DNA of 64,000 bases, from NCBI RefSeq assembly GCF_011601275.1, contig NZ_JAAOLY010000013.1:1-64000 (forward strand), in the 5' to 3' direction. The number at the start of each line of letters is the position of its first letter. The stretch's first letter is position 1. Under the pieces are notes generated by a model, which saw only the letters and a list, made by a program, of their open reading frames with translations, was not told the origin of the DNA and did not search any database. This DNA is from Janthinobacterium lividum. GTDB taxonomy: Bacteria > Pseudomonadota > Gammaproteobacteria > Burkholderiales > Burkholderiaceae_D. A program made the position numbers and the translations under genes. Shown piece by piece: positions 35,956 to 45,470 of the stretch.

Positions 35956-36366
35956 TCAGGCCAGGCGCGCTCCGGCGCGCCCCCTGTCGCTGGCGGCGAT
36001 GACGACGCAGGCGACAAACAGCACGATGCTGTATTCCACGCCGCCGGCGCCATGTTCGCCCACGAACCAGCCCTTGGCCGCATGCACGAGGGCGATGCCG
36101 CCGACGCAGATCACCATCAGCCCGGCCGCCGCCCAGCGCGTGTATTTGCCGGCGATGAGCAAACTGCCGCAAACGATCTCGACGACGGTAATCGCCCACA
36201 CGACGGCCAGGCCACAGATAAACCCCTTGTCTTCCAGGAAACCGGCAAAGCGGGGAATGGTGCCGTTGGCGATGCGCGTGATGGCGTGCGCCATGAACAT
36301 CACGGCGATGGCCACGCGCAGCAGCAACATGGCCTGGGCAACACTGAGAAACGGGAAATTTTTCAT
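35956..36366 (-). CDS. DoxX family membrane protein
   Basis: A 136-residue protein with about four hydrophobic helices (LLLRVAIAVMFMAHAI, AVVWAITVVEIVCGSLLIAG and others), the DoxX/DoxD-like layout. Such proteins are linked to redox or thiol functions in the membrane, without firm assignment here. Inserted on the minus strand between yicC and gmk; start at MKNFPFLSVAQ. Confidence 0.8.
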   Translation of the reverse strand: MKNFPFLSVAQAMLLLRVAIAVMFMAHAITRIANGTIPRFAGFLEDKGFICGLAVVWAITVVEIVCGSLLIAGKYTRWAAAGLMVICVGGIALVHAAKGWFVGEHGAGGVEYSIVLFVACVVIAASDRGRAGARLA

Positions 36367-36575
36367 GCGCGCATCCTGTCGGCAAATAGTTATCAAGAAA
36401 AAAGCATTCCAAATTAGATAACCATTTCTTCAAGATAACAAGCAAAATATGCGCATGCCTGGCGGCAAGGCGCATCGCAGGGCTGGCTCGCCGCCTTGCC
36501 TCTTGGTAAAATACCGAATTGGGCGGCACCCATGCAGCGCACACGCCGCCATCACACGTATATGGAAAGATCCGC

Positions 36576-37214
36576 ATGAGCCACCCTACCGCCTTCTCCG
36601 GCAGCCTGTTCGTGGTCGCCGCGCCATCGGGCGCCGGCAAATCGACACTGGTCAATGCATTGCTGGCGCAAGAGCCCGGCATCAAGCTGTCGATCTCGAC
36701 CACCACGCGCGCCCCCCGTCCGGGCGAGCAGCACGGCCGCGAGTACTATTTCACGACGGCGGAAGACTTTGTCGCGCGTGCCGACCAGGGCGAGTTCTTG
36801 GAATGGGCGGAAGTGCATGGCAATTACTACGGCACCTCGCGCATCATGGTGGAACAGCAAATGGCCGCCGGCACCGACATCCTGCTGGAAATCGACTGGC
36901 AGGGCGCGCGACAAGTACGCAAGCAATTCCCCCGCGCGGCCGGTATTTTCATCCTGCCGCCGTCGATCGATGCACTGGAAGAACGCTTGAACAAGCGCGG
37001 CCAGGACGAGCCGCACGTGATCACGCGTCGCCTGCTGGCGGCCGGCGGCGAAATCGCACACGCTCCCGAGTTCGAGTATGTTATTATCAATGAAGAGTTT
37101 ACGGTCGCTTTGTCCGAACTGAGCGCGATCGTGAGAGCGGCCCGTTGCCGGTTTGCGCAACAAGCGGCCCGCAACGCATCGCTATTCGCCCAGCTGGGCC
37201 TGCACGCAGAATAA
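36576..37214 (+). CDS. gmk: guanylate kinase
   Basis: A 212-residue enzyme phosphorylating GMP to GDP. P-loop APSGAGKST (15-23), the GMP-binding [11 protein letters not shown] and GREYYF, and the [11 protein letters not shown] segment are present. Start at [19 protein letters not shown]. It is followed by rpoZ and spoT, a classic gmk-rpoZ-spoT order that joins GTP supply and (p)ppGpp. Confidence 0.97.
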   Translation: MSHPTAFSGSLFVVAAPSGAGKSTLVNALLAQEPGIKLSISTTTRAPRPGEQHGREYYFTTAEDFVARADQGEFLEWAEVHGNYYGTSRIMVEQQMAAGTDILLEIDWQGARQVRKQFPRAAGIFILPPSIDALEERLNKRGQDEPHVITRRLLAAGGEIAHAPEFEYVIINEEFTVALSELSAIVRAARCRFAQQAARNASLFAQLGLHAE

Positions 37215-37268
37215 TCGTCTCTGCACGCCAGTTCACACAGCACCACGCACACAAATTTAGGAGTTACT

Positions 37269-37472
37269 ATGGCCCGTATCACAATCGAAGATTGCCTGAA
37301 GCAGATCCCTAACCGTTTCCAGCTGACCCTGGCTGCGACTTATCGCGCACGTCAGTTGTTGCAAGGCCACACCCCTAAGGTGGAAGCCAAGGACAAGCCT
37401 ACCGTTGTCGCACTGCGTGAAATCGCTGCCGGTAAAGTCGGCATCGAAATGCTGAAAAAGGTCCCGATGTAA
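37269..37472 (+). CDS. rpoZ: RNA polymerase omega subunit
   Basis: A 67-residue omega subunit beginning [19 protein letters not shown], with the conserved RARQL and the C-terminal [10 protein letters not shown]. It helps assemble beta-prime and forms part of a (p)ppGpp site. TAGGAG lies just before ATG. Confidence 0.97.
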   Translation: MARITIEDCLKQIPNRFQLTLAATYRARQLLQGHTPKVEAKDKPTVVALREIAAGKVGIEMLKKVPM

Positions 37473-37554
37473 TTGGGAACCCGCGTGCCGGAACAGTGCT
37501 GACCCCTGGTTCTACCGTATCCTTTATTCACACTGTGAAGCAACGCGACGTTTT

Positions 37555-39837
37555 ATGAGTCTGACCCCAGCCGACACGACTTCCGCAGCACTGCCGCCCC
37601 TGGCCCCGCGCCAGGCGGCAAAACCGCAGGGCGCTTCCGCGCCCGGCGCCGGCACGTCCGGCAGCAACACCCCCGCAGTACCGCCAGCGCCCGCCCTCGG
37701 CGTGGCCTCCGTCAGCCACCTGGCCGACAAGCTGGCCGAATACCTGTCTCCCGCCGACCTGAAAAAAGTCAAGGAAGCCTACCGCTTCTCCGACGAAATG
37801 CACCTGGGCCAGATGCGCCGCTCGGGCGAGCCGTATATCTCGCACCCGATCGCCGTCGCCGAAATCTGCGCCGACTGGAAGCTCGACGCGCAAGCCATCA
37901 TGGCCGCCCTGCTGCATGACGTGATGGAAGACCAGGACGTCAAGAAGGATGAATTGATCGAGCGCTTCGGCGCGCCGGTGGCACACCTGGTCGACGGCCT
38001 GTCGAAGCTGGAAAAGATCGAATTCCAGAGCCAGATCGAAGCCCAAGCGGAAAACTTCCGCAAGATGCTGCTGGCCATGGCCTCCGACGTGCGCGTGATC
38101 CTGATCAAGCTGGCCGACCGCCTGCACAATATGCGTACGCTGGACTTCATGACGGCGGCAAAAAAGCGCCGCATCGCCAGCGAGACCATGGAAGTGTACG
38201 TGCCGATCGCGCACCGCCTCGGCCTGAACAACATCTACCACGAACTGCAGGACCTGTCGTTCTCGCACCTGTACCCGATGCGCTACCGCACGCTGGCGAA
38301 AGCCGTCAAGGCGGCGCGCGGCAACCGGCGCGAAGTGGTCAACAAGATCATGGAAGCGGTGAAAAGCACCTTGTCCATGGCCGAGCTTGAAGCCGACGTC
38401 ACGGGCCGCGAAAAGACCCTGTACGACATCTATAAAAAGATGCGCAGCAAGCATTTGTCGTTCTCGCAAGTGCTGGACGTGTACGGTTTCCGCGTCGTGG
38501 TGAGCAGCTTTGCCGACTGTTACGTGACCCTGGGCACCCTGCACAGCCTGTACAAGCCGATGCCGGGCAAGTTCAAGGATTACATCGCGATCCGCAAGCT
38601 GAACGGCTACCAGTCGCTGCACACGACCGTCATCGGTCCCTACGGCACGCCCGTGGAATTCCAGATCCGCACGCAGGAAATGCACCGCACGGCCGAGTCC
38701 GGCGTGGCGGCGCACTGGCTCTACAAGAGCGGCGAATCGAACCCGTCCGACCTGCAGCAGCGCACCCATGCGTGGCTGCAATCCCTGCTCGACATCCAGC
38801 AGCAGACGGGCGACTCGGCCGAATTCCTCGAACACGTCAAGGTCGACCTGTTCCCCGATTCCGTCTACGTGTTTACGCCGAAGTCGAAGATCATCGCCCT
38901 GCCGCGCGGCGCCACGGCCATCGACTTCGCCTACTCGATCCACACGGGCATCGGCGACCAGACCGTGGCCGTCAAGATCAACAACGAAACCTCGCCCCTG
39001 CGCACCGAGCTACACAATGGCGACATCGTGGAAATCATTACGGATTCCTCGTCGCGCCCCAGCCCGACGTGGCTGTCGTTCGTGCGCACCGGCAAGGCCC
39101 GTTCGGCCATCCGCCACCATTTGCGCACGATCAACCTGCCCGAATCGATCGCCCTGGGCCAGCAGTTGCTGTCGCAGGCGCTGCACACCCTGAACATCGA
39201 CGCCGGCCTGCAAGCGCCATTGGTCGAACGCCTGCTCAACGAATCGAGCGCCAATTCCATGGACGAGCTGTACGCGGACATCGGCATCGGCAAGCGCATG
39301 GCCACCCTGGTGGCGCGCCACATCTTCGGCCTGATCGGCGGCGAAGCGGCCAGCATGCCTGTGGAACACAACAGCGGCAGCGAGCTCGACCCTGTCACCA
39401 TCTGCGGCAGCGAAGGCGTCTCCGTGCAACTGGCGCCATGCTGTTTGCCGATCCCAGGCGACCAGATCATCGGCCAACTGCGCCGCGACCAGGGCTTGCT
39501 CGTGCACACCAGCGACTGCTCGCAAGCGAAACGCCAGCGCGCCAAGGAACCGGACCGCTGGATCGCCGTGCGCTGGGGAACCGAACTGAACCGCCGTTTC
39601 GACTGCCGCATCAAGGTGCTGATCAACAGCGAACGGGGCATCCTGGCCAGAGTCGCCGCCGAAATCGGCGAATCCGACGCCAACATCATCTATGTGGGCA
39701 TGGACGAAGACAAGGACAACGTCCTCGACCAGCTGCGCTTCACCGTGCAGGTCAAGGACCGCGTCCACCTTGCCGCCCTGCTGCGCAATGTGCGCCGCGT
39801 CGCGGGCGTCAACCGCATCCTGCGCGAACGCAATTAA
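37555..39837 (+). CDS. spoT: bifunctional (p)ppGpp synthase/hydrolase
   Basis: A 760-residue RelA/SpoT homologue. An HD hydrolase domain (around SHPIAVAEICADW and ALLHDVMED, about 95-200), the synthetase domain (about 290-400; FKDYIAIRKLNGYQSLHT and EFQIRT), TGS (about 435-495; PKSKIIALPRGATAIDFAY) and a C-terminal ACT domain (about 685-755) appear in order. The intact HD residues indicate hydrolase activity. The first about 50 residues are a Pro/Ala-rich extension. Confidence 0.96.
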   Translation: MSLTPADTTSAALPPLAPRQAAKPQGASAPGAGTSGSNTPAVPPAPALGVASVSHLADKLAEYLSPADLKKVKEAYRFSDEMHLGQMRRSGEPYISHPIAVAEICADWKLDAQAIMAALLHDVMEDQDVKKDELIERFGAPVAHLVDGLSKLEKIEFQSQIEAQAENFRKMLLAMASDVRVILIKLADRLHNMRTLDFMTAAKKRRIASETMEVYVPIAHRLGLNNIYHELQDLSFSHLYPMRYRTLAKAVKAARGNRREVVNKIMEAVKSTLSMAELEADVTGREKTLYDIYKKMRSKHLSFSQVLDVYGFRVVVSSFADCYVTLGTLHSLYKPMPGKFKDYIAIRKLNGYQSLHTTVIGPYGTPVEFQIRTQEMHRTAESGVAAHWLYKSGESNPSDLQQRTHAWLQSLLDIQQQTGDSAEFLEHVKVDLFPDSVYVFTPKSKIIALPRGATAIDFAYSIHTGIGDQTVAVKINNETSPLRTELHNGDIVEIITDSSSRPSPTWLSFVRTGKARSAIRHHLRTINLPESIALGQQLLSQALHTLNIDAGLQAPLVERLLNESSANSMDELYADIGIGKRMATLVARHIFGLIGGEAASMPVEHNSGSELDPVTICGSEGVSVQLAPCCLPIPGDQIIGQLRRDQGLLVHTSDCSQAKRQRAKEPDRWIAVRWGTELNRRFDCRIKVLINSERGILARVAAEIGESDANIIYVGMDEDKDNVLDQLRFTVQVKDRVHLAALLRNVRRVAGVNRILRERN

Positions 39838-39875
39838 AAAAACGGCTGGCCAGATTCTCTGCCCAGCCGTTTTTT
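39838..39875. terminator. bidirectional terminator between spoT and greB
   Basis: ACGGCTGG pairs with CCAGCCGT around a 13-nt loop, with A and T runs on either side; the two genes converge here. Confidence 0.9.
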
Positions 39876-39893
39876 CATGCCGATCACATCACG

Positions 39894-40460
39894 TCAAATG
39901 TCCGCCGGCGCCGGATATGTCACTTCCAGCAATTCCAGTTCCTGCTCGCCCAGCGGCGTATTGAGGGTGATCACATCGCCTTCACGCGCCTTGGTGATGG
40001 TGCGGGCCATGGGCGAGACCCAGCTGATCTTGCCGTTCAGGGGATCGAACTCGTCGATGCCGACGATGGTGATGGTGTGCGTTTCGCCATCTTCCGTGCG
40101 ATATTTGACGGTGGCGCCGAAAAACACTTGGTCGTTGCCATGGTGCACGCTGGGGTCGACGATGGCGGCCAGGTCCATGCGCTTGGTGAGGAAGCGGATG
40201 CGGCGGTCGATTTCGCGCAGTCGGCGCTTGCCGTAGATGTAGTCACCATTTTCCGAACGGTCGCCATTCGACGCCGCCCAATGGACGATGCGCACCACTT
40301 CCGGACGGTCGACGTCGATCAGCTGCAGCAGCTCTTCCTTGATGCGCTGGTAACCGGCCGGCGTGATGTAGTTCTTGGCGCCGGCGGGAATGGCCAGCGC
40401 CAGCGCGGCCGCTTCTTCATCGTCGTCGTTGTCCGATTCTTTTACAAAGGCTTTATTCAT
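39894..40460 (-). CDS. greB: transcription elongation factor GreB
   Basis: 188 residues: an acidic N-terminal extension, then the GreA/GreB coiled coil (ITPAGYQRIKEELLQLI, with GDRSENGDYIYGKRRLREIDRR) and the C-terminal FKBP-like domain (ISWVSPMARTITKAREGDVI). GreB rescues backtracked RNA polymerase. GKRRLREID is the GreB form of the coiled coil. Start at MNKAFVKE; upstream extension rejected. Confidence 0.95.
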   Translation of the reverse strand: MNKAFVKESDNDDDEEAAALALAIPAGAKNYITPAGYQRIKEELLQLIDVDRPEVVRIVHWAASNGDRSENGDYIYGKRRLREIDRRIRFLTKRMDLAAIVDPSVHHGNDQVFFGATVKYRTEDGETHTITIVGIDEFDPLNGKISWVSPMARTITKAREGDVITLNTPLGEQELELLEVTYPAPADI

Positions 40461-40575
40461 CTGTCTATTGTAGCCCCGCCGGGGAGCCGCAGGCACACGG
40501 GATGCGGGGGCAGGCGGGCTTTTTTGACGTATCATCGTGGCAATCGCGGCAAACCTGCACCGCACACGGAGACGG

Positions 40576-41163
40576 ATGAAAAAATTCTACAGAGTCAGGC
40601 GCTGGCTGTTCGCGCCGCTGGTCTACCTGGCCGCCATCTTCCTGCTGATCGAAGAATGGCTGTGGGCCACGGGCGCGCGCATCATGCAGGTGATCGCGCA
40701 ATTTCCGCCCCTGCATGCGCTCGAAGCATGGATCAAGCGCCTGCCGCCGTACTGGGCGCTGGCCATCTTCGTGCTGCCGGCCGTGCTGCTGTTTCCCGTC
40801 AAGCTGCTGGCCCTGCTGGCGATCGCGCGCGGCCATGCGTTTTCCGGCATTGGCGTGATCGTCATCGCCAAGCTGGGCGGCGCGGCCGCCGTGGCGCGCC
40901 TGTACAGCCTGACGCGCCCTACCCTGTTGACCTTGCCGTGGTTTGCGCGCTGGCATGGCTTGTTCATGGAAACCAAGGACCGCTGGATCGCCCGCCTGCG
41001 CGCCACGCGGCCATGGCGGCGGGTCAGCCGCCTGTCGGCCGCGCTGGGCCGCGCCCGTCGTGCCTGGTGGCAACGCTTGCGCAAGGGCACGCCAGGGCGC
41101 CATAATTCGCGCCCGGCCAGGGTCCTGCGCCGCTTCGCCGCCTTCTGGCGCGCCCGCCGCTGA
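40576..41163 (+). CDS. hypothetical membrane protein with basic C-terminal half
   Basis: 195 residues. Two or three hydrophobic helices (about 11-30, 58-83 and possibly 90-108) with conserved-looking Trp and Pro, then a strongly Arg-rich cytosolic tail (about 130-195). I do not recognise a family. The stop overlaps the ATG of the following sensor kinase (TGATG), so it may be co-expressed with it. Start chosen after CGGAG. Confidence 0.72.
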   Translation: MKKFYRVRRWLFAPLVYLAAIFLLIEEWLWATGARIMQVIAQFPPLHALEAWIKRLPPYWALAIFVLPAVLLFPVKLLALLAIARGHAFSGIGVIVIAKLGGAAAVARLYSLTRPTLLTLPWFARWHGLFMETKDRWIARLRATRPWRRVSRLSAALGRARRAWWQRLRKGTPGRHNSRPARVLRRFAAFWRARR

Positions 41164-42683
41164 TGAAGAAAGGCAACTCCATGCACGACACGCCCCGGCT
41201 GGCGCCCGCCCTGCGCGCGGCGGCGCCGGAAATCTACCTGTTTGATGCGGCCAGCTTGCAATTGCTGGACGCCAACGATGCCGCCTGCGACAACTTGCAG
41301 TATGCGCGCAAGCAATTGCTGGCGATGACGCCCTTCACCCTGGCGCCGCAGCTCGACGCGCAGCAACTGGCCGCCGTGCTGGCCACCCTGGACGACAGCA
41401 TCGGCGCGCAAGCCCGGCTGCACGTGCAGCAGCGCCGCCGCGATGGCAGCCTGTATTCGCTCAGCCTGCAGTTGTCGCGCGCCAGCCGCCAAGGGCGCTC
41501 CCTGATCCTGGCCGAAGGCGAAGACTTGCGCACGCCGCAAGCGACTGCCGCCGCCCTGGCGCAGGTGCAGTCGCGCTTCAACGCCATCGTGTCGAACACG
41601 CCGGGCCTCGTGTACCAGTTCTGCCTGCATGCGGATGGACGGGCGTCCTTTGCCTACCTGAGCGACGGTTGCCAGGCCCTGCTGGGTCTGAGCCCGGCAC
41701 AGCTGCACGCGCGCCCGGAACTGTTCTACCAGTTGATCCTGGCCGACGACCGCGCCTCGTATCTGGAGTCGATGCAAGCGTCAAAAACCGCCTTGTGGAG
41801 CTGGAACTGGGAAGGCCGCATCTGGATCGACGCCTGGAAGGACGTCAAATGGATCAACCTGCGCTCCACGCCGCGCGCGCTGGCCGACGGCACGGTGCAG
41901 TGGGAAGGCATCATGACGAATATCACGGAAAGCCGGCTCGAGCAGATCGAAGTGCGCCAGTCGCGCGCCCGCCTGGCCGAGCTGACGGCGCATATCGACA
42001 AGGTCAAGGAACACGAACGCACGCGCCTGGCGCGCGAATTGCACGATGACCTGGGCGGCAATTTGACGGCCATCAAGATGGCCTTGGCCATGCTGGCGCG
42101 CCGCCTGCCGCCGGACGACCCGCAACTGCAGGAAAAAGCCGACTATGTCGATGCCCTGGTCGACCGCAGCATCGACGCCGTGCACCGCATTTCGCTGGAC
42201 TTGCGCCCCTCCATGCTGGACCTGGGCCTGGTCGCCGCGCTGGACTGGCAAGTCAAGGAATTCGCGCGCCAGGCCGGCATCGAATGCCAGTTCATTTCGA
42301 ACCGCCAGCACATCGAACTGGAACTGGACCAGGCAACGAGCCTGTTCCGCATCGCCCAGGAGGCGCTGACGAATATCGCCAAGCATGCGCAGGCAAGCAA
42401 GGTCAGCGTGCGCCTGGCCCGGCAGCGCCAGCATATCAGCCTGTCGATCGCCGACAATGGCGTCGGCATGCGCCTGTCCGACCGCGCCAAGCCGCAATCG
42501 TTCGGCATCCGCGGCATGGCTGAAAGGGCCAGCGCGCTGGGCGGCACCCTGAGCCTGATGGATGGGCCCGATGGCGGCACCATCCTGAGCATAAAAATCC
42601 GGCTGACCACCCCGCGAGAGGCGATAATAGCGGCTGCAGCCAGTGCGCCAGCGCACAGCGGGCCGCCGCCAGACGCGGCCTAG
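41163..42683 (+). CDS. PAS-containing sensor histidine kinase, NarX/DegS type
   Basis: 506 residues without clear membrane segments. Two PAS-like regions (about 20-130 and 135-260) precede a HisKA_3 dimerisation box, ERTRLARELHDDLGGNLTAIK with phospho-His294, and a HATPase_c domain (LFRIAQEALTNIAKHAQA, then SIADNGVGM and FGIRGMAERA). It should phosphorylate the response regulator 31 nt downstream. The signal is unknown. A start at 41181 is also possible. Confidence 0.92.
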   Translation: MKKGNSMHDTPRLAPALRAAAPEIYLFDAASLQLLDANDAACDNLQYARKQLLAMTPFTLAPQLDAQQLAAVLATLDDSIGAQARLHVQQRRRDGSLYSLSLQLSRASRQGRSLILAEGEDLRTPQATAAALAQVQSRFNAIVSNTPGLVYQFCLHADGRASFAYLSDGCQALLGLSPAQLHARPELFYQLILADDRASYLESMQASKTALWSWNWEGRIWIDAWKDVKWINLRSTPRALADGTVQWEGIMTNITESRLEQIEVRQSRARLAELTAHIDKVKEHERTRLARELHDDLGGNLTAIKMALAMLARRLPPDDPQLQEKADYVDALVDRSIDAVHRISLDLRPSMLDLGLVAALDWQVKEFARQAGIECQFISNRQHIELELDQATSLFRIAQEALTNIAKHAQASKVSVRLARQRQHISLSIADNGVGMRLSDRAKPQSFGIRGMAERASALGGTLSLMDGPDGGTILSIKIRLTTPREAIIAAAASAPAHSGPPPDAA

Positions 42684-42713
42684 TGGGTGAATTAGATAGG
42701 AAACAACGCAGTC

Positions 42714-43361
42714 ATGAAAGAAAAAGCCACCATCCGGGTATTCATCGCCGACGATCACGCGATCGTGCGCGAAGGCTTGAAGCAAATCCTCGCCGACACG
42801 AAGGACATCATCGTGGCCGGCGAAGCCGAAAATGGCCACGACGCCATCAAACTGTTCCGCGGCTCGAAATGCCAGGTATTGCTGCTCGACATCTCCCTGC
42901 CCGACCGCAGCGGCATCGAGGTGCTCAAGCAGATCAAGAAGGAAAAACCGGAACTGGCCGTGCTGATGCTGTCCATGCACCGCGAAGACCAGTACGCCAT
43001 CCGTTCGCTCAAGGCGGGCGCGGCCGGCTACCTGACGAAACAGAGCGCGCCGCGCGAGCTGGTCACGGCCATCCGCCAGGTGGCGCAGGGCTTGAAATAC
43101 ATCAGCGCCTCGCTGGCGCAGGAATTGGCCAACACGGTGGGCGAAGACCACGAAACGGCCTTGCACGACACCTTGTCGGACCGCGAGTACCAGACCCTGG
43201 TCATGATCGCCTCGGGCAAGGCCGTGGGCGCCATCGCCGAAGAACTGAAATTGTCCGTGAAAACCGTCAGCGAATACCGCGCCCGCTTGCTGGTCAAGAT
43301 GAAACTCAAGAACAGCGCCGAACTGACGCACTACGCCATCCGCAACCAGCTGGTGGATTGA
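42714..43361 (+). CDS. LuxR/NarL-family response regulator
   Basis: 215 residues: a receiver domain with Asp13/Asp14 and phospho-acceptor Asp59 (LLLDISLPDRSG), then a LuxR-type helix-turn-helix (about 150-210; LSDREYQTLVMIASGKAVGAI). Partner of the kinase upstream. Its targets are unknown; genes between it and fliC include a diguanylate cyclase. Confidence 0.95.
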   Translation: MKEKATIRVFIADDHAIVREGLKQILADTKDIIVAGEAENGHDAIKLFRGSKCQVLLLDISLPDRSGIEVLKQIKKEKPELAVLMLSMHREDQYAIRSLKAGAAGYLTKQSAPRELVTAIRQVAQGLKYISASLAQELANTVGEDHETALHDTLSDREYQTLVMIASGKAVGAIAEELKLSVKTVSEYRARLLVKMKLKNSAELTHYAIRNQLVD

Positions 43362-43490
43362 CGGCAAAGCGGCATGCCCGCTGGCATCGGGCGAATTGAC
43401 AGGACTTCTCCTTGCTTCTCGCACAATAAGTTCTTTGCCAACTCGCATATCATGGGGATAATGAGAAATATCTGAAAAGGCTGTGCCTAC

Positions 43491-45131
43491 ATGTCCAGTA
43501 AATTGCCATCTTCACCAGCAAGCGCTCCCGCTGGCGCCACGAATACCGCCGCCGCCGCGATGAACCCGGCCGATATCGCCCGCGAAGCGTTTCGCCGCCT
43601 GGCCACGCGCCGCATCGCCCCGACGCCGAGCGCCTACCGCGATATCTACAATGAAATCGCCGGCATCAGCGAACCGGCCGAGACGCCAGCTGCGCCGGGA
43701 GCGGTGCTGGCCGCCAGCGCACCGACGGAAAGTGGCGCGGAAAACGTGCTGACGCAATTCGCCGCCAAGATGAGCGAATCGGCGGGCGAACTGGGCGACT
43801 TTGGCAAGCGTTTCCAGCGCGCCTTGAAGGCGCGCGACTGGGACAGCTATGCGCGCACCCTGGCGCAACTGGCGGAGAAACAGGTCAAGAAAGGCGGCGG
43901 CATCGAATTGCCGCCCCTGCCGGACGGCGAACAGACGCGCACCCTGCGTGAATTGCTCAGCCGAACCCTGGGCTTTGCCGTCGCCACCTTGCTGACGGGC
44001 ACACCCGCACTGGTGGAAGAAGCCGAATCGCTGGGCGCGGCCATCAAGCAGGCCCATACGGAAGAAGCGCTGAACGAAGCGGCCTTGCGCCTGAAGCAGC
44101 TGTGCTACCAGATCGAACTGAAAAGCGGCGACACGGCCGAGCAGCAGGAACTGCTGCTGCGCCTGTTCAAGCTGCTGCTCGACAACGTCAGCCAGTTGCT
44201 CGACGACGACAGCTGGCTGCGCGGCCAGGTCGATGCCGTGCAAAACCTGATCGCCGGCCCGCTCGACCAGCGCGCGCTGGAAGACGCCACGCGCAGCCTG
44301 AAGGAAGTCATCTACAAGCAAAGCCAGCTCAAGCACAGTCTGTCCGACGTCAAGCTGACGGTCAAGAACATGATGATGACCTTCATCGACCGCCTGGGGC
44401 AAGTGGCAGCCAGCACGGGCGACTTCCATGAAAAGATCGGCGGCTATTCGGAAAAGATCAGCCAGGCGGAAAATATCAGCGAACTGAACAGCGTTCTCGA
44501 CGAAGTCCTGCGCGAAACGCGCATGGTGCAGAACGAAGCCTTGCGCGCACGCGACAAGATGGTGCTGGCGCGCCAGGAAGTGCAGGATGCGGAACAGCGC
44601 ATCCACACGCTGGAAGCGAAACTCCAGCATATGAGCGAACTGGTGCGGGAAGACCAGCTGACGGGCAGCCTGAACCGCCGTGGCCTGGACGACGTGTTCG
44701 AGCGCGAAACGGCCCGTTCCGACCGCCGCGGCACGCCGCTGTGCATCGCCATGCTGGACCTGGACGACTTCAAGCGCCTGAACGACACCTACGGCCACCT
44801 GGCCGGCGATGCGGCGCTGAAACACCTGGTAAAAATCGTCAAGGAAACCCTGCGCTCGATGGACGTCATCGCCCGCTTCGGCGGCGAGGAATTCCTCATC
44901 CTGCTGCCGGAAACCACGGTCGAGGCGGCCTCGTCGACGATGACGCGATTGCAGCGCGAGCTGACCCGGCATTTCTTCCTGCACGACAACGAGAAAGTTC
45001 TGATCACCTTCTCCGCCGGCGTGGCCCTGCGCCTGCCCAACGAAGACCAGGCCGAACTCGTAAAACGCGCCGACCGCGCCATGTACCAGGCCAAGCAGAC
45101 GGGCAAGAACCGCGTGGTGGTGGCGGACTGA
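43491..45131 (+). CDS. diguanylate cyclase (GGDEF) with helical N-terminal region
   Basis: 546 residues. The N-terminal about 370 residues are predicted mostly helical or coiled-coil and show no known sensor. The GGDEF domain covers about 385-546, with active-site GGEEF at 464-468 and an RxxD I-site RSMD at 455-458, exactly five residues upstream, so it should be active and feedback-inhibited by c-di-GMP. Its position just before fliC, with the c-di-GMP effector gene ycgR in the same cluster, suggests motility control. Confidence 0.93.
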   Translation: MSSKLPSSPASAPAGATNTAAAAMNPADIAREAFRRLATRRIAPTPSAYRDIYNEIAGISEPAETPAAPGAVLAASAPTESGAENVLTQFAAKMSESAGELGDFGKRFQRALKARDWDSYARTLAQLAEKQVKKGGGIELPPLPDGEQTRTLRELLSRTLGFAVATLLTGTPALVEEAESLGAAIKQAHTEEALNEAALRLKQLCYQIELKSGDTAEQQELLLRLFKLLLDNVSQLLDDDSWLRGQVDAVQNLIAGPLDQRALEDATRSLKEVIYKQSQLKHSLSDVKLTVKNMMMTFIDRLGQVAASTGDFHEKIGGYSEKISQAENISELNSVLDEVLRETRMVQNEALRARDKMVLARQEVQDAEQRIHTLEAKLQHMSELVREDQLTGSLNRRGLDDVFERETARSDRRGTPLCIAMLDLDDFKRLNDTYGHLAGDAALKHLVKIVKETLRSMDVIARFGGEEFLILLPETTVEAASSTMTRLQRELTRHFFLHDNEKVLITFSAGVALRLPNEDQAELVKRADRAMYQAKQTGKNRVVVAD

Positions 45132-45150
45132 ACCCTGCCACCTCGCCGCA

Positions 45151-45184
45151 TGCCGTCCCGCTGCCTGGCCGGACGGCATTTTTC
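45151..45184 (+). terminator. terminator after the diguanylate cyclase
   Basis: A 9-bp stem ATGCCGTCC / GGACGGCAT is followed by TTTTC. Confidence 0.85.
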
Positions 45185-45264
45185 ATGGCAAAAACAATAA
45201 CGCACATCCCCCTCCGGCAGCCCGCCAGCCTCCGCAGCATATAAAAATAAAACTATTTTTACCC

Positions 45265-45291
45265 TCAAGTTTCTTTAAATCATGTCGTCTA
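45265..45291 (+). promoter_or_regulatory. sigma-28 (FliA) promoter of fliC
   Basis: TCAAGT, a 13-nt spacer and GTCGTCTA. The -35 and the spacer length are the same as in the near-perfect fliD promoter downstream; the -10 is a weaker match to GCCGATAA. The 5' leader would be about 175 nt. Confidence 0.6.
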
Positions 45292-45470
45292 GCGCGCAGC
45301 CGGCGGCAAACTGAAGGGCTAAAAATTAAAATTTAAAGCACTTTTCGCCATAAATTTTCCCGCAGAGCAACCGTTACCCTAAACAACAGCGGCTTGATTG
45401 TCCCGGAACAACGGGGCAGGCCAAAGTGACTAGCACATAGCGCAATGTAGTACCTGTTTGGAGAAACATC

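Larger units (their letters stand above)
45132..45470. other. control region between the cyclase and fliC
   Basis: 339 bp without a gene. It holds the terminator of the cyclase gene, then an AT-rich region with the sigma-28-like fliC promoter (listed separately) and a leader of about 170 nt before the fliC ribosome site TTTGGAGAAA. A second AT-rich match, TAAAATTT-N11-CGCCATAA (45327-45353), is weaker. Confidence 0.65.

Noticed and set aside
38772-41105. 777-codon open frame on the plus strand
   Set aside because: It runs through spoT, the terminator and greB in another frame. It would need to ignore a strong bidirectional terminator; no domain seen.
45327-45353. alternative sigma-28 match TAAAATTT-N11-CGCCATAA for fliC
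   Set aside because: Only the -35 fits an enteric consensus and the -10 matches five of eight. The TCAAGT-N13 site shares its architecture with fliD and was preferred.
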